DNA from: an uncultured Porphyromonas sp.
Lineage (GTDB): Bacteria; Bacteroidota; Bacteroidia; Bacteroidales; Porphyromonadaceae
Length of the DNA: 17,945 nt
Assembly (NCBI RefSeq): GCF_905372525.1
Contig: NZ_CAJPPN010000047.1
Location: forward strand, 1 to 17,945
Direction: 5' to 3'
The notes beneath the pieces were generated by a model, which ran no database searches, was not told the origin of the DNA, and was given only the letters and a program-made list of their open reading frames with translations. The position numbers and the translations under genes were made by a program. Position 1 is the stretch's first letter. Every line of letters begins with the position of its first letter. Shown piece after piece: positions 1-7,913 of this stretch.

Positions 1-200
1 TCGCTGGGCTCCGCTACGGGGGCGATGTCGAAGGTCTCGGGCTCGCTTCCGTGAGACTTCTCATTGTGCTCCTCACTAGGCTCCGCTACGGGGGCGATGT
101 CGAAGGTCTCGGGCTCGCTTCCGTGGGGCTTCTCATTGCGCTCCTCGCTGGGCTCCGCTACGGGGGCGATGTCGAAGGTCTCGGGCTCGCTTCCGTGAGG
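1..200 (-). repeat. 72-bp in-frame tandem repeats in the HU-domain protein tail
   Basis: A 72-bp unit begins at 7, 79 and 151 on the plus strand and continues past the left edge. Copies starting at 7 and 79 differ at only a few bases, and the one at 151 matches for about 47 bases before diverging. The unit encodes 24 residues containing G-S-E-P-E-T-F-D-I-A-P-V-A-E-P. More diverged units precede them in the protein (F codons at 375-377, 306-308 and 243-245). The near-identity points to recent duplication and likely length variation between strains. Confidence 0.9.
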
Positions 201-1418
201 CTCTTCGCCCCCTTCCCTGGGCTCGACAGTGGGTGCGATGGTGAAGATGGGGAGCTCCGCCTCCTTAGCATCCTCCTCCTGAGGGCTCCTATTGGGGATA
301 ATCTCGAAGGTCTCAGGTTCCTCGGGCTTGGCCACTGGCTGCATCTCATGCGTACGTGTCGCAGTGCTGATCTCGAAGGTCGGTAGTCCCTCTTCGGCAG
401 CTCCCCCGACTGTGGCCTCGGCTTCCCGAGTGGGGGCCGGGGTAAATTCGCTCTCCACCTCTGGGCTTGGTGTAGGATAGCCTACCTCTGGGCTCTGGGT
501 GAGAGAGGGCTGTGGGGCTGTCGAGTCCTCCGTTGGGGGGATAGGGGTAGCTTCCTCTGGGGTGGGTATCACCTCCCCGGGGGTATGAGCGTCCTCCATC
601 TGAGGGGGCGTGGCCTCCGCTCTCTCGGGCTGTGGGCAGACCTCCGCCGTAGCCTCTGATGTAGCCTCTGTAGATCCTGCTGTATGGTGCTCCGTCCTAT
701 CCTCTGTAGGAGTGGGGGCGGGGGGTACCTGAGGCTCGGGCACAGGGCTGTCTAGGGGGGAGGCGGGGGTGAGCTCATGATCCTCCCTCGGTAGGCGGAT
801 CTTGATCGGGCGGGTGATACGAGCCTCCTCCAGACCCTCTACCCTACGTATCTCTAGTCCCTGCTGGATCCGCTCTGCGGGGATCTCTATGGGAGAGAAC
901 ATACAGAAGGGCTTGTTGAGGCTCTCTGCGAAGCTCTGATGAGGGGTGAAGGCATAGCCGACCAGCTCCGTGGAGTCCTCGGAGCGAATGGCCTCGAAGA
1001 CCCCGATACGGGGCCAGGTCACTGACCCTCCTGCCTCTAGTAGGTCCAGCCAGAGATGAGGGATGCAGTCAATCCACTTGTCGATGTACTCGATCTTCAG
1101 CTTCGTCGTGTGGCTGAGCGCCTCTCGGAGGAAGATGAGCGAGAGAGACCGCTCCCCCCCAGGCATGGAGGGAGTAGGGTAGATCATTAGACTCAGGCGG
1201 GGAGGGATGAGGAAGTGCCGTCCATCGGGCAGTAGGGCGATGAACTCCCGCTCCTGCTGAGTCGTGAAGACCCCGATGTGAGGGAAGGCAATCCCTACAC
1301 CCGTGAGTAGGCGCTGCTCGATCTGCGAATAAAGTGTCCCCCAGAGCTGGTGGGAAGTCGTGGGCTGTAGAGAGGATGATACAGCTAGACGTATAGACCA
1401 GAGTTCCTCTTGTAGCAT
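1..1418 (-). CDS. Tandem HU-like domain protein with long acidic, Pro-rich repeat tail (C-terminus beyond left edge)
   Basis: The reverse strand is open without a stop for 472 codons from the ATG at 1418 to the window edge, 11 bases after the rimO stop, so this is the last visible gene of the ftsY-rimO run. Residues about 25-80 look like a divergent HU/CCDC81-type fold (G-V-G-I-A-F-P-H-I-G-V-F, then I-P-P-R-L-S-L). Residues about 110-190 look like a second HU-like domain (G-G-S-V-T-W-P-R-I-G-V-F, then F-T-P-H-Q-S-F, then the typical L-N-K-P-F-C-M-F-S-P-I-E-I ending). From about residue 210 the chain is rich in Pro, Glu, Thr and Ser, looks disordered, and carries repeated F-x-I motifs. HU-domain proteins of Bacteroidota often lie beside rimO and may bind DNA or have envelope roles when fused to other domains. 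Whether a membrane, SPOR or other domain follows cannot be seen. Antisense open frames here are shadows. I am sure of the frame, fairly sure of the domain type, and unsure of the function. Confidence 0.82.
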   Translation of the reverse strand, partial: MLQEELWSIRLAVSSSLQPTTSHQLWGTLYSQIEQRLLTGVGIAFPHIGVFTTQQEREFIALLPDGRHFLIPPRLSLMIYPTPSMPGGERSLSLIFLREALSHTTKLKIEYIDKWIDCIPHLWLDLLEAGGSVTWPRIGVFEAIRSEDSTELVGYAFTPHQSFAESLNKPFCMFSPIEIPAERIQQGLEIRRVEGLEEARITRPIKIRLPREDHELTPASPLDSPVPEPQVPPAPTPTEDRTEHHTAGSTEATSEATAEVCPQPERAEATPPQMEDAHTPGEVIPTPEEATPIPPTEDSTAPQPSLTQSPEVGYPTPSPEVESEFTPAPTREAEATVGGAAEEGLPTFEISTATRTHEMQPVAKPEEPETFEIIPNRSPQEEDAKEAELPIFTIAPTVEPREGGEEPHGSEPETFDIAPVAEPSEERNEKPHGSEPETFDIAPVAEPSEEHNEKSHGSEPETFDIAPVAEPS

Positions 1419-1429
1419 AGTGATGTGTG

Positions 1430-2734
1430 TTAGTGGATGCGCCCGTAGAGGTCAAATGTATCTGCGGAAAGGATCTCCACGGGATAGAAGGCGCCGACCT
1501 CTAGGCCGGGGTGCTCGCTACGGGCGATGAGCACCTCTCCGTCTACCTCGGGAGAGTCGTATTCGGTACGGCCGACGAAGTACTCCTCCTCGGCACGATC
1601 TATTAGGGTGCGTAGGGTCTGGCCGACCTTGGCGGCATTGATGGCCCCTGCGATCTGCTCCTGCGTTTGCATGAGACGATCCATGCGGTCTTGCTTGACA
1701 GCTAGGGGGATGAGGTCTTCATATTGTTCGTAGGCATAGGTGCCACTCTCATGAGAGTAGACAAAGGCCCCCATGCGCTCAAAGCGTATATCCTGGACAA
1801 ACTGTATGAGCTCCTCGAAGTCCTCTTCTGTCTCCTGGGGGTGTCCCGTCATTAGGGTTGTCCTCAGGTGGATACCCGGGACACTCTGACGGATGTCGTT
1901 CAGGAGCTCGTAGGTCTCAGCCTTGGTCACTCGGCGACGCATAGCTCGTAGCATACGGTCACTGATGTGCTGTAGGGCGATGTCGAGGTAGTTGCAGATG
2001 TTCTCCCGCTCCCTCATTACCCTAAGGATCTCTCTAGGGAAGTCTGCAGGATAGGCATAGTGCAGGCGTAGCCACTCGAGCCCCCGCACGTCCGATAGAC
2101 GCTCTAGGAGCTCTGCGAGGCTGTTGCGCCGATAGATGTCTAGCCCGTAGAAGGTCAGGTCCTGAGCGATGAGCTGTATCTCCTTCACCCCCGAGGCGAC
2201 TAGAGCCTCAGCCTCGGCTACGAGTTCGCCCATGGGGCGGGACTTGTGCTTCCCCGTGATGATGGGTATAGCGCAGTAGGAGCAGCTGCGATTACAGCCC
2301 TCCGAGATCTTCATGTAGGCATAGTGAGCTGGGGTTGTGATGCTCCTATTGCCCCCTAGCGGGTCATGATGGTAGGCCTTGCCCAGATCGGTGAGGAGGT
2401 TCTTCCAGTTGAACTTCCCATAGTATCCGTCTACCTCGGGGATCTCTTTCTTCAGTTCGTCCATGAAGCGCTCCGTGAGGCAGCCCATGACATAGACCTG
2501 CCCGATGCGCCCGGACTTCTTGGCCTCGACCATCTGGAGGATCATGTTGATCGACTCCTCCTGGGCGTCGCCGATGAAGCCGCACGTATTTAGGACGACG
2601 ATCTCCCCATTGACTGCGGGGGAGTTGTGATTGACCTTATAGCCGTTGGCGAGGAACTGGCGTATGAGCTGCTCAGAGTCTACTAGGTTCTTGGAGCAGC
2701 CGAGTGTGATGACGTCTACTTGATTCTTTCTCAT
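1430..2734 (-). CDS. rimO: Ribosomal protein S12 methylthiotransferase RimO
   Basis: This radical SAM enzyme adds a methylthio group to the conserved aspartate of ribosomal protein S12. The 434 residues show the three-part family layout. The N-terminal methylthiotransferase domain opens with T-L-G-C-S-K-N-L-V-D-S-E, with cluster cysteines at C13, C51 and C85. The radical SAM motif C-N-R-S-C-S-Y-C supplies C147, C151 and C154. A C-terminal TRAM domain (about 372-434) carries V-G-R-T-E-Y-D-S-P-E-V-D-G, which separates RimO from the tRNA-modifying MiaB. Length is normal for the family. The ATG overlaps the ftsY stop (ATGA), so translation is probably coupled. The HU-domain gene follows 11 bases downstream. 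Nothing appears missing. Confidence 0.97.
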   Translation of the reverse strand: MRKNQVDVITLGCSKNLVDSEQLIRQFLANGYKVNHNSPAVNGEIVVLNTCGFIGDAQEESINMILQMVEAKKSGRIGQVYVMGCLTERFMDELKKEIPEVDGYYGKFNWKNLLTDLGKAYHHDPLGGNRSITTPAHYAYMKISEGCNRSCSYCAIPIITGKHKSRPMGELVAEAEALVASGVKEIQLIAQDLTFYGLDIYRRNSLAELLERLSDVRGLEWLRLHYAYPADFPREILRVMRERENICNYLDIALQHISDRMLRAMRRRVTKAETYELLNDIRQSVPGIHLRTTLMTGHPQETEEDFEELIQFVQDIRFERMGAFVYSHESGTYAYEQYEDLIPLAVKQDRMDRLMQTQEQIAGAINAAKVGQTLRTLIDRAEEEYFVGRTEYDSPEVDGEVLIARSEHPGLEVGAFYPVEILSADTFDLYGRIH

Positions 2735-3687
2735 TCTCCGAATAGGGAGTCCACAAATTCTTTCTTACGGAAGAGCTGAAGGTCTTCGATCCCTTCACCT
2801 ATTCCTATGTACTTGACTGGGATCTTGAATTGATCCGAGATGCCGATGACGACCCCGCCCTTGGCGGTGCCGTCGAGCTTCGTGATGGCTAGTGCGCTGA
2901 CCTCCGTAGCTGCCGTGAACTGCTTGGCCTGCTCGAAGGCATTCTGCCCCGTGCTCCCATCGAGCACCAGCAGGACTTCCTGAGGCGCCTCGGGGATGAC
3001 CTTCTGCATGACACGGCGGATCTTCGTCAGTTCGTTCATTAGCCCCACCTTGTTATGAAGGCGACCAGCGGTGTCGATGATCACGACGTCAGAGCCTGCC
3101 TTTACCGCAGCACTGAGCGTGTCGAAGGCCACCGAGGCTGGGTCGGCAGACATGTGCTGCTTGATGATCGGCACGCCGACACGTCCTGCCCAGATGTCCA
3201 GCTGCTCGATAGCTGCTGCTCGGAAGGTGTCACCGGCGCCGAGCATGACCTTGTAGCCGTTCTTCTTGAACTGGTAGGCGAGCTTCCCGATGGTGGTCGT
3301 CTTGCCGACACCATTGACCCCGACGACCATGATGACGTAGGGGCGTCGCTCCGAGGGTGGCAGGGCAAATTCCTCGCCATCCTTGGCTCCGTTCTCGGTG
3401 AGGAGTGCGGCAATCTCGCTCCGTAGGATACCCGTGAGCTCCGTGGTAGAGACGTACTTGTCCCTAGCGACACGCTCCTGGATGCGACGGATGATCTTCA
3501 GGGTCGTCTCTACGCCTACGTCGCTGGTGACTAGTACGTCCTCCAGCTCATCGAGTACGTCATCATCGATCGTAGTGCGCCCTGCGACGGCACGAGCGAT
3601 CCGTGAGAAGACCGTTTCCTTGGTCTTAGAGAGGCCTTCGTCGAGGCTCTCCTTTTTCTTCTTTGAGAATAGTCCGAATAGTCCCAT
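2731..3687 (-). CDS. ftsY: Signal recognition particle receptor FtsY (SRP GTPase)
   Basis: FtsY docks SRP-ribosome complexes at the inner membrane and shares a GTPase cycle with Ffh. The 318 residues hold a short basic N-terminus (F-S-K-K-K-K-E), with no long acidic A domain as in E. coli. An NG core follows: the P-loop G-V-N-G-V-G-K-T (123-130), D-T-F-R-A-A-A (153-159), D-T-A-G-R (205-209), T-K-L-D (269-272) and the C-terminal G-I-G-E-G-I-E-D-L-Q segment. The start is the only ATG ahead of the basic N-terminus. It lies 30 bases after the nrdA stop, and its own stop overlaps the rimO start by 4 bases. The ftsY-rimO pairing is common in Bacteroidota. Confidence 0.97.
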   Translation of the reverse strand: MGLFGLFSKKKKESLDEGLSKTKETVFSRIARAVAGRTTIDDDVLDELEDVLVTSDVGVETTLKIIRRIQERVARDKYVSTTELTGILRSEIAALLTENGAKDGEEFALPPSERRPYVIMVVGVNGVGKTTTIGKLAYQFKKNGYKVMLGAGDTFRAAAIEQLDIWAGRVGVPIIKQHMSADPASVAFDTLSAAVKAGSDVVIIDTAGRLHNKVGLMNELTKIRRVMQKVIPEAPQEVLLVLDGSTGQNAFEQAKQFTAATEVSALAITKLDGTAKGGVVIGISDQFKIPVKYIGIGEGIEDLQLFRKKEFVDSLFGE

Positions 3688-3717
3688 AGTTCTTGCTTGA
3701 TAGACGTGAGGGGGCTC

Positions 3718-5400
3718 CTAGGCCTCGCAGCTGGTGCAGGTGACTAGGTTGGTGATCATGTCCTTAGAGACACTATTGCTCCGCTGGTAATACAGACCCT
3801 TGATGCCGAGCTTCCAGGCCTCGATGATGAGGCGGTTCACCTCCTTGATAGGCATCTCGGGGGGGATGTTGAGATTGAGGCTCTGCGACTGGTCGATGAA
3901 CTTCTGTCGGATAGAGGCCTGTACGATGATGTCCTTCTGGGAGATCTCTCGGAAGGTCTTGAAGACCTCCTTCTCCTCGGGGGTGAGGAAGTCCAGATGC
4001 TGTACCGAGCCTGCGTTCATCATGATCTCGCGCCATACCTCATACGTATCCTTCCCCTTCGACTCTAGGAGCTGACGAAGGTAGATATTCTTGCGGATGA
4101 AGTTGCCCTTAGCCAGACCGACCTTATAGTAGTTGCTTGAGTAGGGCTCTATGCCTGGGCTGACCTGGCCAAGGATGGAGGATGAGGAGGTGGTAGGAGC
4201 GATCGCTAGACGAGTCGTATTGCGGTACTTCACCCCGGGATAGCCTCCTTCCTCGAAGATGGGGGCAGGGCCAAGGAGCTCGGCTAGACGGCGGCTCTCC
4301 TCCGTAGTCTTCTCCTGTATCGAGCGGAAGATCTCGGTGGTCAGTGCGTTGGCTCTTAGGGAGCCGAAGGGGATCATCTTGCTCTGTAGATAGGAGTGCC
4401 ATCCGAGGACACCGATCCCGATGGCACGGTGGCGCTTGGCGAAGTTTGCTGCGTACTTCAGGAACTTCTTCCCATCAGTCTTAGCGATATACTCCGAGAG
4501 GATCCCGTCGAGGAACATCACCGCTAGCTCGGGGAGGTTGCTATCCTTCCATTCGTCATACAGAGCGAGGTTCAGCGAGCAGAGACAGCAGATAAAGGTC
4601 TCCTTGTCTGCGTCGGGGAGTGCAATCTCGCTACAGAGGTTACTGTGGGTAATATTACAGCCTAGATACTGGTAGATCTCGGGCTTGTGGATGTTGTTCG
4701 TGTCGCTGAACCAGATATAGGGTAGTCCCTTCTGCACACGAGACTCCAGCACACGAGCCCAGATACGTCTCTTCTCTGCGTCCCCCTCGATCATCTCTAC
4801 CATCCAGTAGTCGGGGACACAGACAGCGTAGAAGATGTTCTGTAGGTCACTACCTATATCCTTGATGCGAAGGAACTCCTCGATATCGGGGTGGTCAATG
4901 TCCAGATAGGCGGCGAAGGAACCTCGGCGTGCCCCTTGGGTCACTACAGTCATTACCGTGTCAAAGAGCTTCATGAAAGACACAGCACCTGAGGACTTCC
5001 CATTATTGGTAATGGAAGCACCTCTCCCTCGGAGGTTGCCAAAGTATGCGGAGGTACCTGCCCCGAGCTTGGTGTGCATCATCACCTCACCTAGCTTGGT
5101 CGTGATGTCGGAGATACTATCGCCGATGTAGCAGCCTTGGCAGGAGATCGGCAGGCCACGTGACGTGCCTGCGTTCGTCCAGATAGGAGAGGAGAGGGAT
5201 AGCCATCCCTTATAGATAGCATCCTTGAAAGCCTCCTTGACCTCCTCTGTCCCCACCGTCTCTCCTAGGTAGTGGCATACGGAGGCCGTGATCCGCTCGA
5301 TAGCGTCATGGATGGTCTCACCATTGAGTAGATAGCCACGGTCGAGGACGGCTTTAGACTCCTCGTTGTACCACCAGGGCTCTTGTCTAGAATAGGTCAT
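3718..5400 (-). CDS. nrdA: Class I ribonucleoside-diphosphate reductase, alpha (catalytic) subunit, compact form
   Basis: This subunit reduces ribonucleotides to deoxyribonucleotides using a radical delivered by the beta subunit. At 560 residues it is about 200 shorter than E. coli NrdA (761). The start is the ATG at 5400, and the product begins almost directly at the catalytic barrel, with no ATP-cone. Catalytic parts are present: the S-C-Q-G-C segment for the first redox cysteine (C87 or C90), N-L-C-S-E (thiyl C256 and E258), the C-L-C-S-L-N-L-A partner cysteine (C274, with C271 and C272 nearby), P-T-T-S-S-S, the tyrosine pair Y537-Y538, and a C-terminal C-T-S-C redox tail (C555, C558). The G-D-S-I-S-D region (93-98) suggests that substrate-specificity regulation is kept. 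It overlaps nrdB by 14 bases, so subunits are probably made in step. Function is near certain, and the lack of dATP activity control is inferred from the missing cone. Confidence 0.95.
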   Translation of the reverse strand: MTYSRQEPWWYNEESKAVLDRGYLLNGETIHDAIERITASVCHYLGETVGTEEVKEAFKDAIYKGWLSLSSPIWTNAGTSRGLPISCQGCYIGDSISDITTKLGEVMMHTKLGAGTSAYFGNLRGRGASITNNGKSSGAVSFMKLFDTVMTVVTQGARRGSFAAYLDIDHPDIEEFLRIKDIGSDLQNIFYAVCVPDYWMVEMIEGDAEKRRIWARVLESRVQKGLPYIWFSDTNNIHKPEIYQYLGCNITHSNLCSEIALPDADKETFICCLCSLNLALYDEWKDSNLPELAVMFLDGILSEYIAKTDGKKFLKYAANFAKRHRAIGIGVLGWHSYLQSKMIPFGSLRANALTTEIFRSIQEKTTEESRRLAELLGPAPIFEEGGYPGVKYRNTTRLAIAPTTSSSSILGQVSPGIEPYSSNYYKVGLAKGNFIRKNIYLRQLLESKGKDTYEVWREIMMNAGSVQHLDFLTPEEKEVFKTFREISQKDIIVQASIRQKFIDQSQSLNLNIPPEMPIKEVNRLIIEAWKLGIKGLYYQRSNSVSKDMITNLVTCTSCEA

Positions 5401-6337
5401 TGGCTGTAATGGGTTTGTCGTGCTTAGTGTAGGCAGTTGGGCGTTTAGCGAAGAAGTCGTCTAAGTCGTTAGCGTAGACATATTCATCGAACCACTGCAT
5501 GGGAAGATACGCCTCTGTCGGTATGTTATATACCTTGGGATAGCCCATCTGGGTAAGAGCGTTATCTACACGATGCTTCATGAAGGCAAGCATGTCAGCC
5601 TGCGAGTAAAACTCCAGTTCACCTGGCTCGTAGATCCAGGCTAGGAGCTCCTCCTCATAGGCTAGGTAGTGCCTTACCATCCTCTCCACCTCTTGGCTGG
5701 GAAGTCGTCGGTCAGGATACTCCTGGAAGATCTGATTGATGATATAGACTCCTGCATCGGCGTGGCACTGCTCATCCACGCTACTCCATGAGACCATGTT
5801 GGCGGTATTCTTGAGGATACCACGGAAGTGGGAGAAGGCCACCATGTTGGCAAATTGCGAGAAGAGCGAGGAGTTCTCTATGACGATAGTGAAGAAGAAG
5901 AGCTTATGGATGAAGTCCTGCTCTCCCCCTAGATGTTCATCTGTGAGATCGAGCTTACGTCGGAAGACGGGGATCTCAAGGAGCTTCTTAAATTCCCCTT
6001 CTAAGCCTACGACCTCCAGCAGGCGAGCGTAGGCCGAGGAGTGTCGGCACTCCGACTCACTGAATGTCGCTCCTAGGTCATTGAATTCGGGCTTAGGTAG
6101 GAACTCGTAGAGCTTGCCCCAGAAGGTCTTTACCGTCACCTCTACCTGAGCGATAGCCAGCAGACTGCGCTTGATGACCTCCCGCTCACTATCACTAAGG
6201 AGCGTCTTGAAGTCCTGGATGTCGTCACTGAAGTCTACCTCGGAGTGCACCCAGAAGGTACGGTTCATGTTGTCTATGAACCGCTGCACCTCGGGATACT
6301 CAAAGGGCTTGTACTCCGTACGTTTGTCGAAGATCAT
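5387..6337 (-). CDS. nrdB: Class I ribonucleoside-diphosphate reductase, beta (radical-bearing) subunit
   Basis: The beta subunit is a ferritin-like protein that houses a dimetal centre and passes a radical to NrdA. The 316 residues show a full ligand set: E66, then E96 and H99 within S-E-C-R-H, the radical tyrosine position Y103 four residues after H99, E154 in V-I-E-N-S-S-L-F, and E189/H192 in D-E-Q-C-H. The first carboxylate being Glu rather than Asp is a variation. The acidic C-terminal tail ending N-D-L-F fits the peptide that docks on the alpha subunit. No ATP-cone is attached, unlike some Bacteroidota beta subunits. It lies 37 bases after nspC and ahead of nrdA, the reverse of the usual nrdA-nrdB order. 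Metal type (Fe, Mn or mixed) cannot be read from the sequence. Confidence 0.95.
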   Translation of the reverse strand: MIFDKRTEYKPFEYPEVQRFIDNMNRTFWVHSEVDFSDDIQDFKTLLSDSEREVIKRSLLAIAQVEVTVKTFWGKLYEFLPKPEFNDLGATFSESECRHSSAYARLLEVVGLEGEFKKLLEIPVFRRKLDLTDEHLGGEQDFIHKLFFFTIVIENSSLFSQFANMVAFSHFRGILKNTANMVSWSSVDEQCHADAGVYIINQIFQEYPDRRLPSQEVERMVRHYLAYEEELLAWIYEPGELEFYSQADMLAFMKHRVDNALTQMGYPKVYNIPTEAYLPMQWFDEYVYANDLDDFFAKRPTAYTKHDKPITANDLF

Positions 6338-6374
6338 GTTGTCTCGTTACTTGTATTTGGTTAATAGTCTCGCT

Positions 6375-7520
6375 TTAGTCCATACGCTCCCGATAGTCCT
6401 CGTAGGTATAGGTGCGCAGTGTCTCGATGGTGCCATCGGTGCGCAGGAGGGCGATACGGGGGTGCGTGATGCCATTGAACATCGTTGTCTTGACGGTCGT
6501 ATAGTGGAGCATATCCTCGAAGATGATCTCCTGCCCGACCTCTAGTGGCTCGTCAAACTCCCAGTAGCCTACGAAGTCACCACTCAGACAGCTACACCCG
6601 CCGATGCGGTAGCTGTATGCCTCGGGGCGGTGCTCACTTGTACTCCTAGCCCCTCGGATAGCAGGCTGGTAAGGCATCTCCAGGCAGTCAGGCATGTGGC
6701 AGGTGAAGGATACGTCTACGATAGCCGTACGTATCCCGTGATGCTCCACGATGTCTACAATGCTACTGGTGAGGAAGCCTGCCTGCCAAGCGAAGGCACT
6801 CCCTGGCTCTAGTATCAGGTGCAGATGCGGGTGACGCTCTCTGAATGCACGCAGGACAGCGATCAGATGCTCTACGTCATAGCCCTGACGAGTCATCAGG
6901 TGTCCCCCGCCCATGTTGAGCCACTTGATCTGAGGGAGGATGTGGGCAAAGTTGCGCTCGATGATCCCGAGTGTCTGCTCTAGGTCTTCGGCTGACCCCT
7001 CACAGAGGGAATGGAAGTGCAGTCCCTCGATCCCCTCGGGCAGTGTGGTCAGCTCACTAGCGGGGACTCCGAAGCGTGAGCCGGGGGCACAGGGATTATA
7101 TAGATCCGTCTCTACGGCCGAGTACTCGGGGTTAATCCGAAGGCCGAAGGACGTACTCCCGTCCCGAGGCATCCGCGGACGCATACGCTCGATCTGTGAG
7201 AGGGAGTTGAAGGTGATGTGCGAGCTATAGCGTAGCAGTGTCGGGAATTCCTCCTCCGTGTAGGCGGGGGAGAAGGTGTGGGCTCGTGCCCCCATCTCCT
7301 CATAGGCTAGCTGCGCCTCCCATATGGAGCTGGCCGTACTCGTGGGTACATACTCTCGGATGATCGGGAAGGTACGCCACAGGGCATACGCCTTGAAGGC
7401 AAGAATAATCTCCACCCCAGCCCGCTCCGCTACATTGCGAATGAGTGCTAGGTTGTCCCGCAGACGCTTTTCCTCTAGTATATATGCGGGGGAGGGATAC
7501 CCCGATCTCGTTGTTGCCAA
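6375..7520 (-). CDS. nspC: Carboxynorspermidine/carboxyspermidine decarboxylase NspC (TTG start)
   Basis: This PLP-dependent fold III decarboxylase performs the last step of the carboxyspermidine route to spermidine or norspermidine. The 381 residues show the cofactor lysine K43 in A-F-K-A-Y-A, C-E-G-S (173-176), G-G-G-H (204-207), E-P-G (238-240) and the catalytic cysteine block C-L-S-G-D (C311). The length suits NspC. The start codon is TTG at 7520-7518: an in-frame TGA lies two codons upstream, the next in-frame ATG would remove about 75 residues including K43, and TTG puts P-S-P-A-Y-I-L at the usual family position. The partner carboxynorspermidine dehydrogenase is not in this window. nspC is first in the run leading to nrdB and nrdA, just after a likely promoter. 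Confidence 0.92.
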   Translation of the reverse strand: MATTRSGYPSPAYILEEKRLRDNLALIRNVAERAGVEIILAFKAYALWRTFPIIREYVPTSTASSIWEAQLAYEEMGARAHTFSPAYTEEEFPTLLRYSSHITFNSLSQIERMRPRMPRDGSTSFGLRINPEYSAVETDLYNPCAPGSRFGVPASELTTLPEGIEGLHFHSLCEGSAEDLEQTLGIIERNFAHILPQIKWLNMGGGHLMTRQGYDVEHLIAVLRAFRERHPHLHLILEPGSAFAWQAGFLTSSIVDIVEHHGIRTAIVDVSFTCHMPDCLEMPYQPAIRGARSTSEHRPEAYSYRIGGCSCLSGDFVGYWEFDEPLEVGQEIIFEDMLHYTTVKTTMFNGITHPRIALLRTDGTIETLRTYTYEDYRERMD

Positions 7521-7523
7521 AGC

Positions 7524-7539
7524 TCAGTATATATAGTTT
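7524..7539 (-). promoter_or_regulatory. Palindromic AT box in the nspC leader, resembling an NrdR box
   Basis: Read on the minus strand these 16 bases are AAACTATATATACTGA, with a perfect TATATATA core. Against the NrdR box consensus as I recall it (acaCwAtATaTwGtgt), 13 of 16 positions agree. The box lies between the proposed transcription start and the TTG start of an operon that contains nrdB and nrdA, where a repressor could act. Against this: NrdR boxes usually occur as spaced pairs, and I see no second one 31-32 bases away. An AT-rich run can also match by chance. Confidence 0.25.
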
Positions 7540-7548
7540 GTCCCAGTT

Positions 7549-7563
7549 AAAGGTACAAAGATA
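7549..7563 (-). promoter_or_regulatory. Probable Bacteroidota-type -7 element for the nspC-nrdBA operon
   Basis: On the minus strand 7563-7556 reads TATCTTTG, an exact match to the TAnnTTTG -7 element used by the Bacteroidota primary sigma factor. It lies 36 bases before the nspC start, so transcription would begin near 7549 and leave a leader of about 30 bases. A clear -33 TTTG is not visible at the usual spacing, so the match is half-complete. It is the only TAnnTTTG I found on this strand in the gene-free region. Confidence 0.45.
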
Positions 7564-7913
7564 ATCAAACTATGCCTCCATCTCCACCGAAGGAGACTTA
7601 TCGAACTAGCGACGAAGCTTATCCCGACGGCTATCCGCACTGGGCTAGAGTCGGGTTCGCTGAGTCTAGTCTGCGCTGAGTCATCCCCACAGCTCCGATA
7701 GCCACGGCGTAGGGGATGTCCTGCCTCTCAGGTATACCACGGGGGGTAAGCAGCAGGGCCGACGTATGATCTCGCTCGCACACTCCTGCCTTTGGATCTC
7801 CGGGGGTATCATTTCATATCCCGGGGAGCCTTAACCCATCACTAAAGATCCTAGGCATTATCCCCAAGGAATATACATACAAGCGAGCCCTACAGAGGAT
7901 ATACTTAGAGCGA

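Noticed and set aside
51..480. Plus-strand open frames over the repeat region
   Set aside because: They are antisense to the continuous HU-domain frame and their peptides are simple read-outs of the 72-bp repeat.
1069..1455. 128-codon minus-strand frame overlapping the end of rimO
   Set aside because: It is in a different frame from both rimO and the HU-domain gene, has low-complexity composition, and the HU-domain frame explains the region better.
7620..7720. tRNA or structured RNA around GGGTTCGCTGAGTC
   Set aside because: It recalls a T-arm but no acceptor stem or anticodon arm can be formed around it.
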